Below are positions 1 to 8,106 of a stretch of DNA of 64,000 bases, piece by piece. The notes under the pieces are model-generated. The model was not told the origin of the DNA, made no database searches, and saw nothing but the letters and a program-made list of their open reading frames with translations. Source of the stretch: Myxococcota bacterium (GTDB taxonomy: Bacteria; Myxococcota_A; Bradymonadia; UBA7976; UBA1532); assembly GCA_023150895.1 (NCBI GenBank), contig JAKLJY010000014.1, forward strand, positions 30,179 through 94,178. The letters run 5' to 3'. The stretch's first letter is position 1; each line of letters starts with the position of its first letter. The translations under genes and the position numbers were made by a program.

Positions 1-1
1 G

Positions 2-337
2 TTCCACAGCCCGCGCAACCTGGCCGCGTGCCTCTCCGTCGAGGCCGGCGAGCTGCTCGAGCTCTACATGTGGACGCGCGACGGCGACGGCCCGCACCCG
101 CCCGGGGCCGGCCCCCCGGAACCCGGCCGGGTGCGCGAGGAGGTCGGCGACGTGCTGCTCTCGCTGTTGAACTTCTGCATCGTCGCGGGCGTCGATCCCC
201 TGGCCGCCGCCGAGGAGAAACTCGCGGCGCTCTCCCTGAAATATCCGGTGGCGCTCGCCCGGGGCTCGGCGGTCAAATCGCCGGGACTCACGGCAACGCC
301 GCCGGTCGACGTCCCCGATCCCGAGGAGCCCGCATGA
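2..337 (+). CDS. MazG-like nucleotide pyrophosphohydrolase (partial, 5' end outside window)
   Basis: The open frame runs in from the window edge and ends at 337. The visible part has the helical pattern of all-alpha NTP pyrophosphatases: an early SVEAGELLEL segment supplies the EAxEL metal-binding acidic cluster, and EEVGDVLLSLL supplies the downstream ExxD cluster. The family hydrolyses nucleoside triphosphates to monophosphates, often dCTP or aberrant nucleotides. The C-terminal tail after the KYPV helix is Pro-rich. Its stop overlaps the ATG of the next gene (ATGA), so the two are translationally coupled although their functions look unrelated. The family assignment is good; the substrate is unknown. 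Confidence 0.8.
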   Translation, partial: FHSPRNLAACLSVEAGELLELYMWTRDGDGPHPPGAGPPEPGRVREEVGDVLLSLLNFCIVAGVDPLAAAEEKLAALSLKYPVALARGSAVKSPGLTATPPVDVPDPEEPA

Positions 338-1320
338 ACCGTCGCCGTCTCGCCGCCCTGTCGACCGCCTCGCTGCTCGCCGCCGCCTGCACGCCGGGCG
401 GGGACGCCCTGGAGGAGACCCCTGCCCCCCCGTACGCCGAGCTCGCCCGCGTCGACCTGACCGACAGCCCGAAGAACGAGGTGCTCGCCAACTTCTACTG
501 CCGCGATCTCGTCAGCTCGCTCGTCTGCGACTTCGTGTTCGACGATCCCCCGCCCGAGAAGTCGACGCTGAAGTTCTCGTTCGAAACGGTCTTCGAGCTC
601 GGCAACCCCAACTCGTTCTCCGTGCCGATGGTGGAGCTTCTGCTGGCGTTCAAGGTCTTCGAGGGGCAGCGGCAGAGCGAACTCGCGGCCCTGTGCGTCT
701 CGTTCTGCGATCCGGCCGCCGAGGACTGCGAAGCGAAGAAGCCCGAAGAGGCCTGTCAGCCGCCGGACAAGACGGTGCGCAGCCTCGAGGACTTCGTGCC
801 GACGGTGGACGACCTCGTCCGCGTGGCGAAGCAGGCCGTCGATGGCACGCTCGACGAGAACCTCTCGTTCCGGGTCATCCCCGGGCGGTCGTTCTTGCGA
901 TGCCGCCCGGTCGGGACGACGTGCGAGCCCTGCGAAGCGAGCGCGCTCTCCCCGGACGCCGGCGTCGACGAGTCGCCCGACGAGACCGGGCCGGGCGCGC
1001 CCGAGACCATCTGCTGCGGCGACGAGCCGGCCGTGACGCTGGCCGCCGGGTGCACCCTCGCCGAGAACGACGCGGGCGAGTTCTGCGAGCTGTGCGACGG
1101 ACAAGTCGAGTCGCGCGTCCGATTCGACCTCGGCGTGGACGCCATCACGAACATCCTGGCCGAAGTGGCGGCCGACGCCGTCGACGCGCTCTCCGAGGGC
1201 GAACTGCCGAGCTTCGACATCCCCTACTCCGTCGAGGGCACGCTGTTCTTCGACGTCCCCGTCCTCGGCCGGTTCGCCATCGGTTTCGGGCCGTTCTCCT
1301 CCACCTGGTCGCTGGATTGA
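334..1320 (+). CDS. Secreted lipoprotein with LEA/WHy-like beta domain
   Basis: This 328-aa protein begins with a basic signal peptide and a lipobox LAAAC, with acylated Cys about residue 19. A segment around residues 75-105 (ELGNPNSFSVPMVELLLAFK) has the NPN turn and alternating hydrophobics of LEA-14/water-stress-hypersensitivity domains, which is an inference from pattern only. Many Cys pairs in the middle suggest an oxidised, disulfide-rich extracytoplasmic protein. The C-terminal segment (IPYSVEGTLFFDVPVLG) repeats an LEA-like strand pattern. The gene starts in an ATGA overlap with the pyrophosphohydrolase gene and is followed after 8 nt by the FG-GAP lipoprotein. Its function is unknown. 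Confidence 0.75.
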   Translation: MNRRRLAALSTASLLAAACTPGGDALEETPAPPYAELARVDLTDSPKNEVLANFYCRDLVSSLVCDFVFDDPPPEKSTLKFSFETVFELGNPNSFSVPMVELLLAFKVFEGQRQSELAALCVSFCDPAAEDCEAKKPEEACQPPDKTVRSLEDFVPTVDDLVRVAKQAVDGTLDENLSFRVIPGRSFLRCRPVGTTCEPCEASALSPDAGVDESPDETGPGAPETICCGDEPAVTLAAGCTLAENDAGEFCELCDGQVESRVRFDLGVDAITNILAEVAADAVDALSEGELPSFDIPYSVEGTLFFDVPVLGRFAIGFGPFSSTWSLD

Positions 1321-1328
1321 GGTCTTTC

Positions 1329-3476
1329 ATGCGCGGTCGCCGTCGTCCCTCGTCTCTCCTCGCCCCGCGCGGTGCGTCCGCGCTGGTCTTCGCCGCGCTG
1401 GCGCTCGCCTTGGCCGCCTGCGGCGGGGACGACGCCGGCAGTGGCGGACAGGTCACCGGGGGCACCTCCGCGGGGGGCGGTTCGTCCGGCGGCGGGGGGT
1501 CGTCGCCCGACGCCGGCAGCGGCGGACAGGTCACCGGCGGCACGCCCGCGACGGATCTCGGCCCGATCCCGGATGCGACGCCCCCGGACGCCGGCCCGCC
1601 GTCGCTCTGCCACCCCGCGCCCGCCGGTGGCGCGACGTTCACGGACGCCTCGGAGGGCTTCGGCCTGCGCGGTCCCGGCGCGCCCGAGGCCGGCATCGAA
1701 GGCGGACGCCTCTCGGCCGGTGACCTCGATCACGACGGGTACCCGGATCTCATCGTGCACAAGGGCGGCGCGAACACACCGGTCGATCCGGCGCTGCCCT
1801 TGCCCTATGCCGTGCTGATGAATCGTCCCGGCGCCGAGGGCGCACGTCGGTTCGAGGACCACACGCAGGCCTCGGGGTACGCCACGTCCCTCCTCGACCG
1901 CCCCGACCGCGTGGCGCACTTCGCCCTGTTCGGCGACGTGGACAACGACGGCGACACCGACATCCTGAGCGCCGTCTACACGGACGCTTCGGGGGACACC
2001 GGGCAACGCGCCGCGGTGTTGCTCAACGACGGGACGGCGACGTTCACGCACGCCCGCCCGAGCGACCTGCAGCCCGGTCGCGCCAACCCGCCCGCCACCA
2101 CGAGCGCCACGCTGCTCGACTTCGACCGCGACGGCTTCCTCGACATCTGGATGGGCCATGGGTACGGCGAGTTCGGCAACCTCGGCGAGACGCAGCAGGA
2201 CCGCCTCTACAAGGGCCGCGGGGACGGCAAGTTCGACGACGTGACCGAGGCCGCGGGGCTCGAGACGCGCTCGCCGCTCAGCGGGGGCGGCCTGGACTTC
2301 GAGGCCCTCAACGCCGGCCTCGCCCACAAACCGACCTACGGCGTGGGCGCCTGCGACCTCGACGGCGACGGCGATCAGGACCTCCTCTCGGTGAGCTACG
2401 GCCGCCAGATGAACATGCTGTGGGTCAACCGCAACGCCCGTTTCGAGAACCAGTCCATGCCGAGCGGGTTCGCCGCCGACGACAACCAGGACTTCTCGGA
2501 CAACCAGTTCTACCGCTGCCACTGCCGCCTGACGGGCGACTGCGAGGCCCCCGCCCCCGGCATTCAGTGCAGTCAGGACCTCTGGAACACGGGCGTCGAC
2601 GACCAGCCCTTCCGACTCAGCGGCAACACGTTCTCGGTCACCTGCGCGGATGTCGACGACGACGGCCGCCCGGACGTCCTGACGGGCGCCATCAAACACT
2701 GGCACATCGGCGACTCGAGCGACGCGAGCACGCTGCTGCACAACGCGAGCGAGGCCGATCGCGTACGCCTCGAGCGCCGCCCCAACGCCGAGCTCGGCCT
2801 GCAGCGCGACTGGCCCATCCCCGACTGGAACGAGGGCGACATCTTCTCGGCGATCTTCGACTTCGACCTCGACGGCCGCAAAGACGTGTACTGGGGTTCG
2901 ACGGACTACCCGGCCACGCGGGCGTTCCTCTACCGGCAGTTGCCGGACGGCACGTTCGAGGAGGTCGGCGAGACGGTCGGGCTCGCGCACGAGCGCGCGG
3001 CGGGCCTCGCCCTGGCGGACGTCGACCGGGACGGCGATCTGGACGTTTTCGTGGGCAGCAGCACCGCTCGCTGCTCGGCGAACGACAACCCGCCCTGCCC
3101 GTGGACGATGAGCGGCCCGGACGTCTACCTCTACCTCAACGACGCGGCCGCGAAGAACAACTGGGTGGCCCTGGACCTCGACGCCTCGGGGCTGAATGCC
3201 AACCGCCTGGGCATCGGCGCCCGCGTCGCGGTGACGGCCGGCGGGCGGACGCAGTTCTACGAAGTGCAGGCCGGTCACGGGCACTTCGGGCAGCAGGACA
3301 CCCACACCCTGCACGTCGGCCTCGGCACCGCCTGCGCCATCGACCGCGTCGAGGTCCGCTGGCCCGACCGCGCGAACACGGTCACCGTTCACACGGGCTT
3401 GCGCGCCAACACGTTCGTGACCCTCGGCGGCGACGGCGGCACGCGCGAGACGCACGCGCCCGGCGAGGCGCAGTGA
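1329..3476 (+). CDS. FG-GAP/VCBS repeat lipoprotein with ASPIC/UnbV C-terminal domain
   Basis: A 715-aa secreted protein with a long hydrophobic signal and lipobox ending at Cys about residue 31 (ALAACGG). A Gly/Ser/Asp linker contains a duplicated DAGSGGQVTGGT element. The body carries at least seven Ca-binding DxDxDGxxD motifs (for example DLDHDGYPDL, DVDNDGDTDI, DLDGDGDQDL, DVDRDGDLDV) typical of an integrin-like FG-GAP beta-propeller. The last ~80 residues (GIGARVAV, GHGHFGQQ, VEVRWPD) match the ASPIC/UnbV domain that follows FG-GAP repeats in CRTAC1-type proteins. It probably acts at the cell surface in binding; no enzymatic motif is seen. Its stop overlaps the GTG of the MATE gene. Confidence 0.9.
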   Translation: MRGRRRPSSLLAPRGASALVFAALALALAACGGDDAGSGGQVTGGTSAGGGSSGGGGSSPDAGSGGQVTGGTPATDLGPIPDATPPDAGPPSLCHPAPAGGATFTDASEGFGLRGPGAPEAGIEGGRLSAGDLDHDGYPDLIVHKGGANTPVDPALPLPYAVLMNRPGAEGARRFEDHTQASGYATSLLDRPDRVAHFALFGDVDNDGDTDILSAVYTDASGDTGQRAAVLLNDGTATFTHARPSDLQPGRANPPATTSATLLDFDRDGFLDIWMGHGYGEFGNLGETQQDRLYKGRGDGKFDDVTEAAGLETRSPLSGGGLDFEALNAGLAHKPTYGVGACDLDGDGDQDLLSVSYGRQMNMLWVNRNARFENQSMPSGFAADDNQDFSDNQFYRCHCRLTGDCEAPAPGIQCSQDLWNTGVDDQPFRLSGNTFSVTCADVDDDGRPDVLTGAIKHWHIGDSSDASTLLHNASEADRVRLERRPNAELGLQRDWPIPDWNEGDIFSAIFDFDLDGRKDVYWGSTDYPATRAFLYRQLPDGTFEEVGETVGLAHERAAGLALADVDRDGDLDVFVGSSTARCSANDNPPCPWTMSGPDVYLYLNDAAAKNNWVALDLDASGLNANRLGIGARVAVTAGGRTQFYEVQAGHGHFGQQDTHTLHVGLGTACAIDRVEVRWPDRANTVTVHTGLRANTFVTLGGDGGTRETHAPGEAQ

Positions 3477-4816
3477 CGCGACCTTCGGCGGGGCCATCGC
3501 GCCTCACCTCCGGGGGCATTCTCCGGCCGGTGCTGACCCTCTCGACGACGTTCGCGCTCGGCTCGCTGCTGAACATGATCACGTTCGTGGTCGACCGGAA
3601 GCTCGTCGGGCTCGCCGGGACGGAAGCGCTGGCCGCGCTCGGCTCCGCACACGCGGCGCTGATGATCGTCGTGACCTTCGCGCTGGGGCTCTCCATCGGC
3701 GCGCTCGCGGGCGTGGCCCGCTTCGTGGGGGCCGGCCGGCCCGACGAGGCCGCGCGGTACGCCGTCAACGGGCTGTGGGTGGGCCTGGGTTTCGGCGCGA
3801 TCGCGCTCGTGCTCGCTTTCACCGTCCCGCGCCCGCTGCTGGCGCTCATGGGGGCCGATCCCGCCGTGTCCGGACCGGCGGCCGAGTACCTGGCCATCAC
3901 CCTGGGCGGCATGATCTTCCACGCCCCGATGCTCATGCTGGCGTTTGCGCTGCAAGGGGCCGGTCTGGCGCGCATGGCGCTCTTGCTCTCGGCCGTTTCG
4001 GCGCTGCTGAACGCCGCCCTGGACTGGCCATTCATCTTCACGCTCGACCTGGGTGTGGCCGGGGCCGCCTGGGCCGGCGTCATCGCGCACGCCGTCGGGC
4101 TCGCCCTCGGCCTGTGGCTGTTGTGGCAGAGCCCGCTGCGCCCGGCCCCCGGGACGCTGCGCCCGGCCCGCGAGGTCTTCCGCAGCATCGTGCGCGTCGG
4201 CGTGCCGGGCTCGCTCGAACACATGGTGCGCACCGTTGCCGGGTTCGCGCTCGTCTCCCTGCTGACGCCCTTCGGGGCCGCCGTCGTGTCGGCGTACACC
4301 TCGGGGCAGGTCGTGCTGATGCTGCTCGTCGCGCCCGGCGTGGCCATCGGTCAGGCCACCGCCGCGCTCGTCGGGCAGAACCTCGGCGCGGGGCAGCCGG
4401 CCCGGGCCTGGCGCACCGTGGGGGCCGCCACGGGCCTCTACATGGGCCTGACGGTGCTTTGCGGTGTGTTCATCTTCGCCGCACCGGAGCCCCTGATCCG
4501 GGCCTTCGATGCGCACCCGGACGTCGTCGCCGAGGGCGCGCGCATGCTGCGCATCGGCGTCTTGTGTTTCCCGTTCCTGGCGATTGCGATGGTGGTCAGC
4601 CGCGCGTTCGCCGGGGCGGGCCGAACGCTGCCCATGATGGTGGTCGCAGCCGTCGCGCATCTCGGCGTGCAGGTCCCGGTCGCCTGGGGCCTGAGCCGTC
4701 AGCTCGGCCCGAACGGCGCATACATCGGCCTCTCCGTCGCGTTCGGGGTTCACGGCACACTGGCCGGGCTCATGTTTCTCCGGCGTTTCGGGGGCTGGCG
4801 GCGCGGGGTGGCGTAA
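3473..4816 (+). CDS. MATE family multidrug/toxin efflux transporter
   Basis: A 447-aa polytopic membrane protein with about twelve hydrophobic segments arranged as two six-helix halves, typical of MATE antiporters (Na+ or H+ coupled export of organic cations). Family-like features are the N-terminal PVLTLSTTFALGSLLNMI helix, the repeated MxxAFALQGAG / RAFAGAG half-repeat motifs and VGQNLGAG in the second half. The GTG start at 3473 overlaps the previous stop as GTGA and gives the normal family length; upstream extension of the frame is shadow. It is the last gene of the run that starts with the pyrophosphohydrolase. Substrate unknown. Confidence 0.9.
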   Translation: MTRPSAGPSRLTSGGILRPVLTLSTTFALGSLLNMITFVVDRKLVGLAGTEALAALGSAHAALMIVVTFALGLSIGALAGVARFVGAGRPDEAARYAVNGLWVGLGFGAIALVLAFTVPRPLLALMGADPAVSGPAAEYLAITLGGMIFHAPMLMLAFALQGAGLARMALLLSAVSALLNAALDWPFIFTLDLGVAGAAWAGVIAHAVGLALGLWLLWQSPLRPAPGTLRPAREVFRSIVRVGVPGSLEHMVRTVAGFALVSLLTPFGAAVVSAYTSGQVVLMLLVAPGVAIGQATAALVGQNLGAGQPARAWRTVGAATGLYMGLTVLCGVFIFAAPEPLIRAFDAHPDVVAEGARMLRIGVLCFPFLAIAMVVSRAFAGAGRTLPMMVVAAVAHLGVQVPVAWGLSRQLGPNGAYIGLSVAFGVHGTLAGLMFLRRFGGWRRGVA

Positions 4817-4901
4817 GCCGGCGGGGCGAAACCGACCGTCGGGCCACCTTCGCTCACACTTTTCGTGCAAACGGCGCTCGCGGGCCTCGTCCCACGATGC
4901 C

Positions 4902-5519
4902 GTGAGGTGCAGTGTGCGCGCGACGCATCCCCAGGTTCTGACGACATCGTTCACCCGCGAAGGGCCCGCGCGCGCCCCGTGGCGCATCATTGCGGCCGCT
5001 GCACTCGTGCTCGCCTTGGGATATGCGGCGCTGATGTTTCTGATGACGGCGGTCACCCCCGACGGGGGGACGCCCCCCCCGCCCCGCGCGCGCATCTTCG
5101 TGCTCGTCGAGCGGACGGACGCCCAGCACGACCGCCTCGACGACCGCACCATCGTCACGGGCGACGTTCTGCACGTCGCCGTCGTCGCCGAGCCCACCGT
5201 CTATACCAACCTGCTCAACCTGGACAGCCGGGCCGACTTCACGCACCTCGGCGAGACGTGGGACGAGCGCCCCCGGGCCAGCGACAAGCCCTTGACCCGC
5301 CGCTTCGAGGTCGACGCCATCACCGGACGCGAGACGCTGGTCGTCGTCGCCGCCCGGCGCCCGATTGGCGATCAGAGCGCGCTGCTCGCCGAGATCAACG
5401 GCCTGCCCGACCTCAGCCGCGCCGACCGCCTGGAGCTGCTCGAGGCGCGCCTGCAGGCGGCCTACGGGGCGCACGACATCGCACTGCATGCCAGCCAGGA
5501 GCTCGTGCACCTCGACTGA
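4902..5519 (+). CDS. Membrane-anchored hypothetical protein
   Basis: A 205-aa protein with one N-terminal membrane segment (IIAAAALVLALGYAALMFL, about residues 30-48) and a predicted extracytoplasmic beta-rich domain (IFVLVERTD, GDVLHVAVVAEPTVYTNLLNLDS, ETLVVVAARRPI) ending in an acidic/Leu-rich helix. The domain is faintly reminiscent of DUF4384-like modules, but there is no diagnostic motif, so no function is proposed. The ATG at 4902 is the first start; GTG at 4914 is a possible alternative. It converges on the M50 gene with a 15-nt gap. Confidence 0.6.
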   Translation: MRCSVRATHPQVLTTSFTREGPARAPWRIIAAAALVLALGYAALMFLMTAVTPDGGTPPPPRARIFVLVERTDAQHDRLDDRTIVTGDVLHVAVVAEPTVYTNLLNLDSRADFTHLGETWDERPRASDKPLTRRFEVDAITGRETLVVVAARRPIGDQSALLAEINGLPDLSRADRLELLEARLQAAYGAHDIALHASQELVHLD

Positions 5520-5534
5520 CGGGTCGCCCCGGGG

Positions 5535-6245
5535 TCAGGCGGGTTTCGTGCCGCCGCTCCCGATGCCGAACGCCGTGCGGGCGCCCCGGTACATGAGCCA
5601 GAGCGACAGCACCACCCAGGTGATGCCGATGGGCCACGCCAGAAACGGCATGCCCAGGTGCGAGGCCAGGATGCCGGGATCCGTCCGCATGGGGTCCCCG
5701 AGCAGGAAGTCCCCGAAGTCGTAGACGGCATAGAAACACAGCATCACGGCCAGGAAGTTCACGAAGCGGGGCAGCCACGGGTAGGCCTTGATGCCCAGGT
5801 GCAGCAGCAGAAAGCCCCAGGCCATGCCCAGCACGAAGCCGAAGAAGTTGGTGAAGGGCACGAACAGCGCTGTGACGGCCACGAGCACCGCGCCGAGCAC
5901 CGCCGTCGCCACGCGATGGCTCTGCGGATAGGCGGTGAGCGCGAGCAGCAGCGCGCCGAGTCCCGACGAGCCGACGTAGCCCGCGGCGGACACGACGACG
6001 GGCCACCCGCCGCGGTACAGGACCTCGCCGGACTCGTCCGGACGCACGACGAGGTGGTCGACCTGCGCGCCGGTCAGAATCGCCGCCAGCGCGTGCCCGG
6101 TCTCGTGGACGAGCACGACGAAACAGCGCAGGGGGAACAAGAAGACCGTGTGCCAGAGCAGCGCCGTCACCGCGGCAAAGGCCATGATCCACCAGAAGTC
6201 CCGGCGCCTTCGGGCGGCGGCGTCGAGGGGGGCGCCGGTCGTCAC
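5535..6245 (-). CDS. M50-type integral membrane zinc metalloprotease
   Basis: A membrane protein with about six hydrophobic helices. The motif HETGH (H47-E48-H51 from the chosen start) lies in an early helix preceded by FLFPLRCFVVLV, as in peptidase M50B-like site-2 proteases, where HExxH binds zinc. A later FxNFFGFVLGMAWGFLLLH segment may supply part of the active-site environment, but the usual LDG second motif is not evident. I chose GTG at 6245 because it falls 5 nt after the upstream enoyl-CoA hydratase stop; longer versions would overlap that gene. 236 aa. Substrate unknown. Confidence 0.75.
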   Translation of the reverse strand: MTTGAPLDAAARRRRDFWWIMAFAAVTALLWHTVFLFPLRCFVVLVHETGHALAAILTGAQVDHLVVRPDESGEVLYRGGWPVVVSAAGYVGSSGLGALLLALTAYPQSHRVATAVLGAVLVAVTALFVPFTNFFGFVLGMAWGFLLLHLGIKAYPWLPRFVNFLAVMLCFYAVYDFGDFLLGDPMRTDPGILASHLGMPFLAWPIGITWVVLSLWLMYRGARTAFGIGSGGTKPA

Positions 6246-6249
6246 GCCG

Positions 6250-7062
6250 TCATCTCCCCTCGAAGCGGGGCGCACGGCGCTCGAACCAGGCCGCGACGCC
6301 CTCACCGAAGTCCCGGCTCGTGAGCATGTCGACCTGGGCCTCGCGCTCGGCCGTCAGCGCGGCCTCGAAGGTGCTCGATTGGGCCTCGCGGACCAGGCGG
6401 CGGGCGGCGGCCAGGGCCAGCGGCGGGCCGGCGGCGAGGCGGGCGGCGAGCGCGGCGGCGGTGCTCTCCAGCTCGGCGGCGGGCACGACCCGGTTCAGCA
6501 GGCCCCAGGACTCGACCTCGGCCGCGGTGCGCGTCTGCGCGGTCATGATCCACTCGAGGGCGCGCGTCGGGCCGATGAGGCGCGGCAACGTGTAGGTGCC
6601 CCCACCGTCGGGCACGAGGCCGATGTGCGCGAAGATGGGGCCAAGCTTCGCGTCGGCGGCCGCGACGCGCGCGTCGCAGGCGAGCGCCATGTCGAACCCG
6701 AACCCGACGGCCGAGCCCGGAATGACTGCCATCGTCGGCCGCGGGAAGTCGTGCAGCGCCCGGACGATGGGATGAAAGTCCTCGTCGATGCGGGCGCGGG
6801 CCTTGTCGCGCGGATCCCCGTCCCCGGCCAGGAAACCGGCATCCGCGAGATCGGCGCCCGCACAGAAACTGCCCCCCTCGCCCGTCAGCCAGAGCACCCG
6901 CACCTCGGGGTGCCGCGCCGCTTCGCTCAGCGCGGCGATGAGCCCGCGCGTCGTCTGCGCTCGCAGCGCGTTGCGGACGCCCGGGCGGTCGAGCGTAATC
7001 CGGGCGATGCCCGCATCGATCTGCAGGCGGACGTCGGGGAAGGCGCCGTGAATGTCGGTCAT
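6250..7062 (-). CDS. Enoyl-CoA hydratase/isomerase (crotonase) family protein
   Basis: A 270-aa crotonase-fold protein. Visible family elements are IARITLDRPGVRNAL (N-terminal strand/turn), GGSFCAGADL (oxyanion loop), a GFGFDMALACDARVA segment and IGLVPDGGGTYTLPRLIG. The positions that hold the two catalytic glutamates of classical hydratases are not Glu here. The VPDGGG pattern is closer to the PaaG/isomerase-like branch, so the exact reaction (isomerisation or hydration of acyl-CoA) is open. It lies upstream of, and is likely co-transcribed with, the M50 gene. ATG at 7062 gives the standard family length. Confidence 0.87.
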   Translation of the reverse strand: MTDIHGAFPDVRLQIDAGIARITLDRPGVRNALRAQTTRGLIAALSEAARHPEVRVLWLTGEGGSFCAGADLADAGFLAGDGDPRDKARARIDEDFHPIVRALHDFPRPTMAVIPGSAVGFGFDMALACDARVAAADAKLGPIFAHIGLVPDGGGTYTLPRLIGPTRALEWIMTAQTRTAAEVESWGLLNRVVPAAELESTAAALAARLAAGPPLALAAARRLVREAQSSTFEAALTAEREAQVDMLTSRDFGEGVAAWFERRAPRFEGR

Positions 7063-7183
7063 GGGGGCTCCGTTCGGGAACCCGCAGCATGCCCCGTCGC
7101 GCCGGCCCGCGCCACCCCGCCTTGACGGCCCCGCCGCGGCCGCCGATGCTGGCGGTGCGCGGTGGCCGCGCGGACGGGAAGTC

Positions 7184-7438
7184 ATGTCGAAGGCCTTCAC
7201 ACACGAGAACGACCGTGCGCTCCGCCAGACCGACGCTCCGGGGCGGGCACAGACCGAAGACGACGCGCCGCCGGGCGAATCCGAGGCCACGGCGGCGGCG
7301 CGGGCCGCGTGGCGGACGTATGTCGCGACGCTGAGCCCGACGGCCGGCGCGGGGACGCCCCCCTCCGATGACTCGACGGCGACGTCGACCGGTTCTGGAA
7401 CCGCGGCGGCGCCGCCCGCGGTCGGGGGCGCCCGATGA
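7184..7438 (+). CDS. Small hypothetical protein, first gene of lipoprotein/M23 run
   Basis: An 84-aa polar, Ala/Thr/Pro/Asp-rich protein without a signal peptide. A conserved-looking core (ATAAARAAWRTYVATLSP) is the only non-low-complexity part. The ATG at 7184 is the last in-frame start before the core, and its stop overlaps the next ATG as ATGA, which supports translation. No function can be assigned. The low-complexity composition means it could be a non-conserved leader-type coding region. Confidence 0.5.
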   Translation: MSKAFTHENDRALRQTDAPGRAQTEDDAPPGESEATAAARAAWRTYVATLSPTAGAGTPPSDDSTATSTGSGTAAAPPAVGGAR

Positions 7439-8106
7439 GCCGCCGGCCCGCGCGTTTCGCCGCGGTTCTGTTCGGTTGGGCGCTCGCCGCCTGCGCGCCC
7501 GAAGAGTCGGCGTCGGGCTCGCCCGCGCCCGCGCCCGCCACGGTGCCCGGCGCCGCGCATCTCACGCTCGTACGTGATCCGGGCCCGACACCCAACGACG
7601 AGACGCCGCCCACCCATACGCTCTACGCCCGGGAGGGTGGAACGACCCGCGTCGTGTCGCGCGTCTGGGCCGTCGCCCCGGGAGGCGCCGCCCGCGTCGA
7701 GCCCGGTGGGGCGCTGCGCATCGGCGACGCCGTGGTCGACACGAACGTTCGCCCGGGGCTTGCCACGGCCCCGGATGGTACCGTCGCGTACACCCGCGCC
7801 CCCTCGCCGCCCGCGTCGGACGTGTGGCGCATCCGCCCCGGTGGCCGTCCGGAGCGCGTGACCACCGACGGCCGCAGTGAGCGGCCCTTCTACCTGCCCG
7901 ACGGGCGCTTGCTCTACACGTCCTCGGCCGGCACGGGCCGGGTCGGGTGGTTCCTCGAAGACCGGCGCCTCAACAGCTTTCCCGAGGCCCGCGTACCGGC
8001 ATTCCCCGACCGTACGCGCTTCGAAGGCGGGCGCGTGATCTTCGACGCCGGGGACGCCCTCTACGCGCTCGACGTCGACACCGGCCGCACGGAGCGCCTG
8101 CCGTGA
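7435..8106 (+). CDS. Lipoprotein with TolB-like beta-propeller repeats
   Basis: A 223-aa secreted lipoprotein: basic N-terminus, hydrophobic core and lipobox ALAAC with Cys about residue 20. The body has repeated strand/turn units such as DGTVAYTR, DVWRIRPGG, RPFYLPDGRLLYTSSAGTG and RVIFDAGDALYALDVD, the pattern of WD40-like/TolB propeller blades; the length allows only about four or five blades. It is coupled at both ends: ATGA with the 84-aa gene and GTGA with the M23 peptidase gene. Likely a periplasmic or surface-binding accessory; no enzymatic residues are recognised. Confidence 0.7.
   Translation: MSRRPARFAAVLFGWALAACAPEESASGSPAPAPATVPGAAHLTLVRDPGPTPNDETPPTHTLYAREGGTTRVVSRVWAVAPGGAARVEPGGALRIGDAVVDTNVRPGLATAPDGTVAYTRAPSPPASDVWRIRPGGRPERVTTDGRSERPFYLPDGRLLYTSSAGTGRVGWFLEDRRLNSFPEARVPAFPDRTRFEGGRVIFDAGDALYALDVDTGRTERLP

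Noticed and set aside
64..1104. Long minus-strand open frame opposite the first genes
   Set aside because: It is a shadow of real plus-strand genes in G+C-rich DNA: Arg/Gly/Ala-rich composition, no domain, no ribosome-binding site.
1432..1545. CRISPR-like or mobile repeat in the FG-GAP gene linker
   Set aside because: The two ~36-bp copies are part of the coding linker (DAGSGGQVTGGT twice) and are explained by low-complexity linker duplication.
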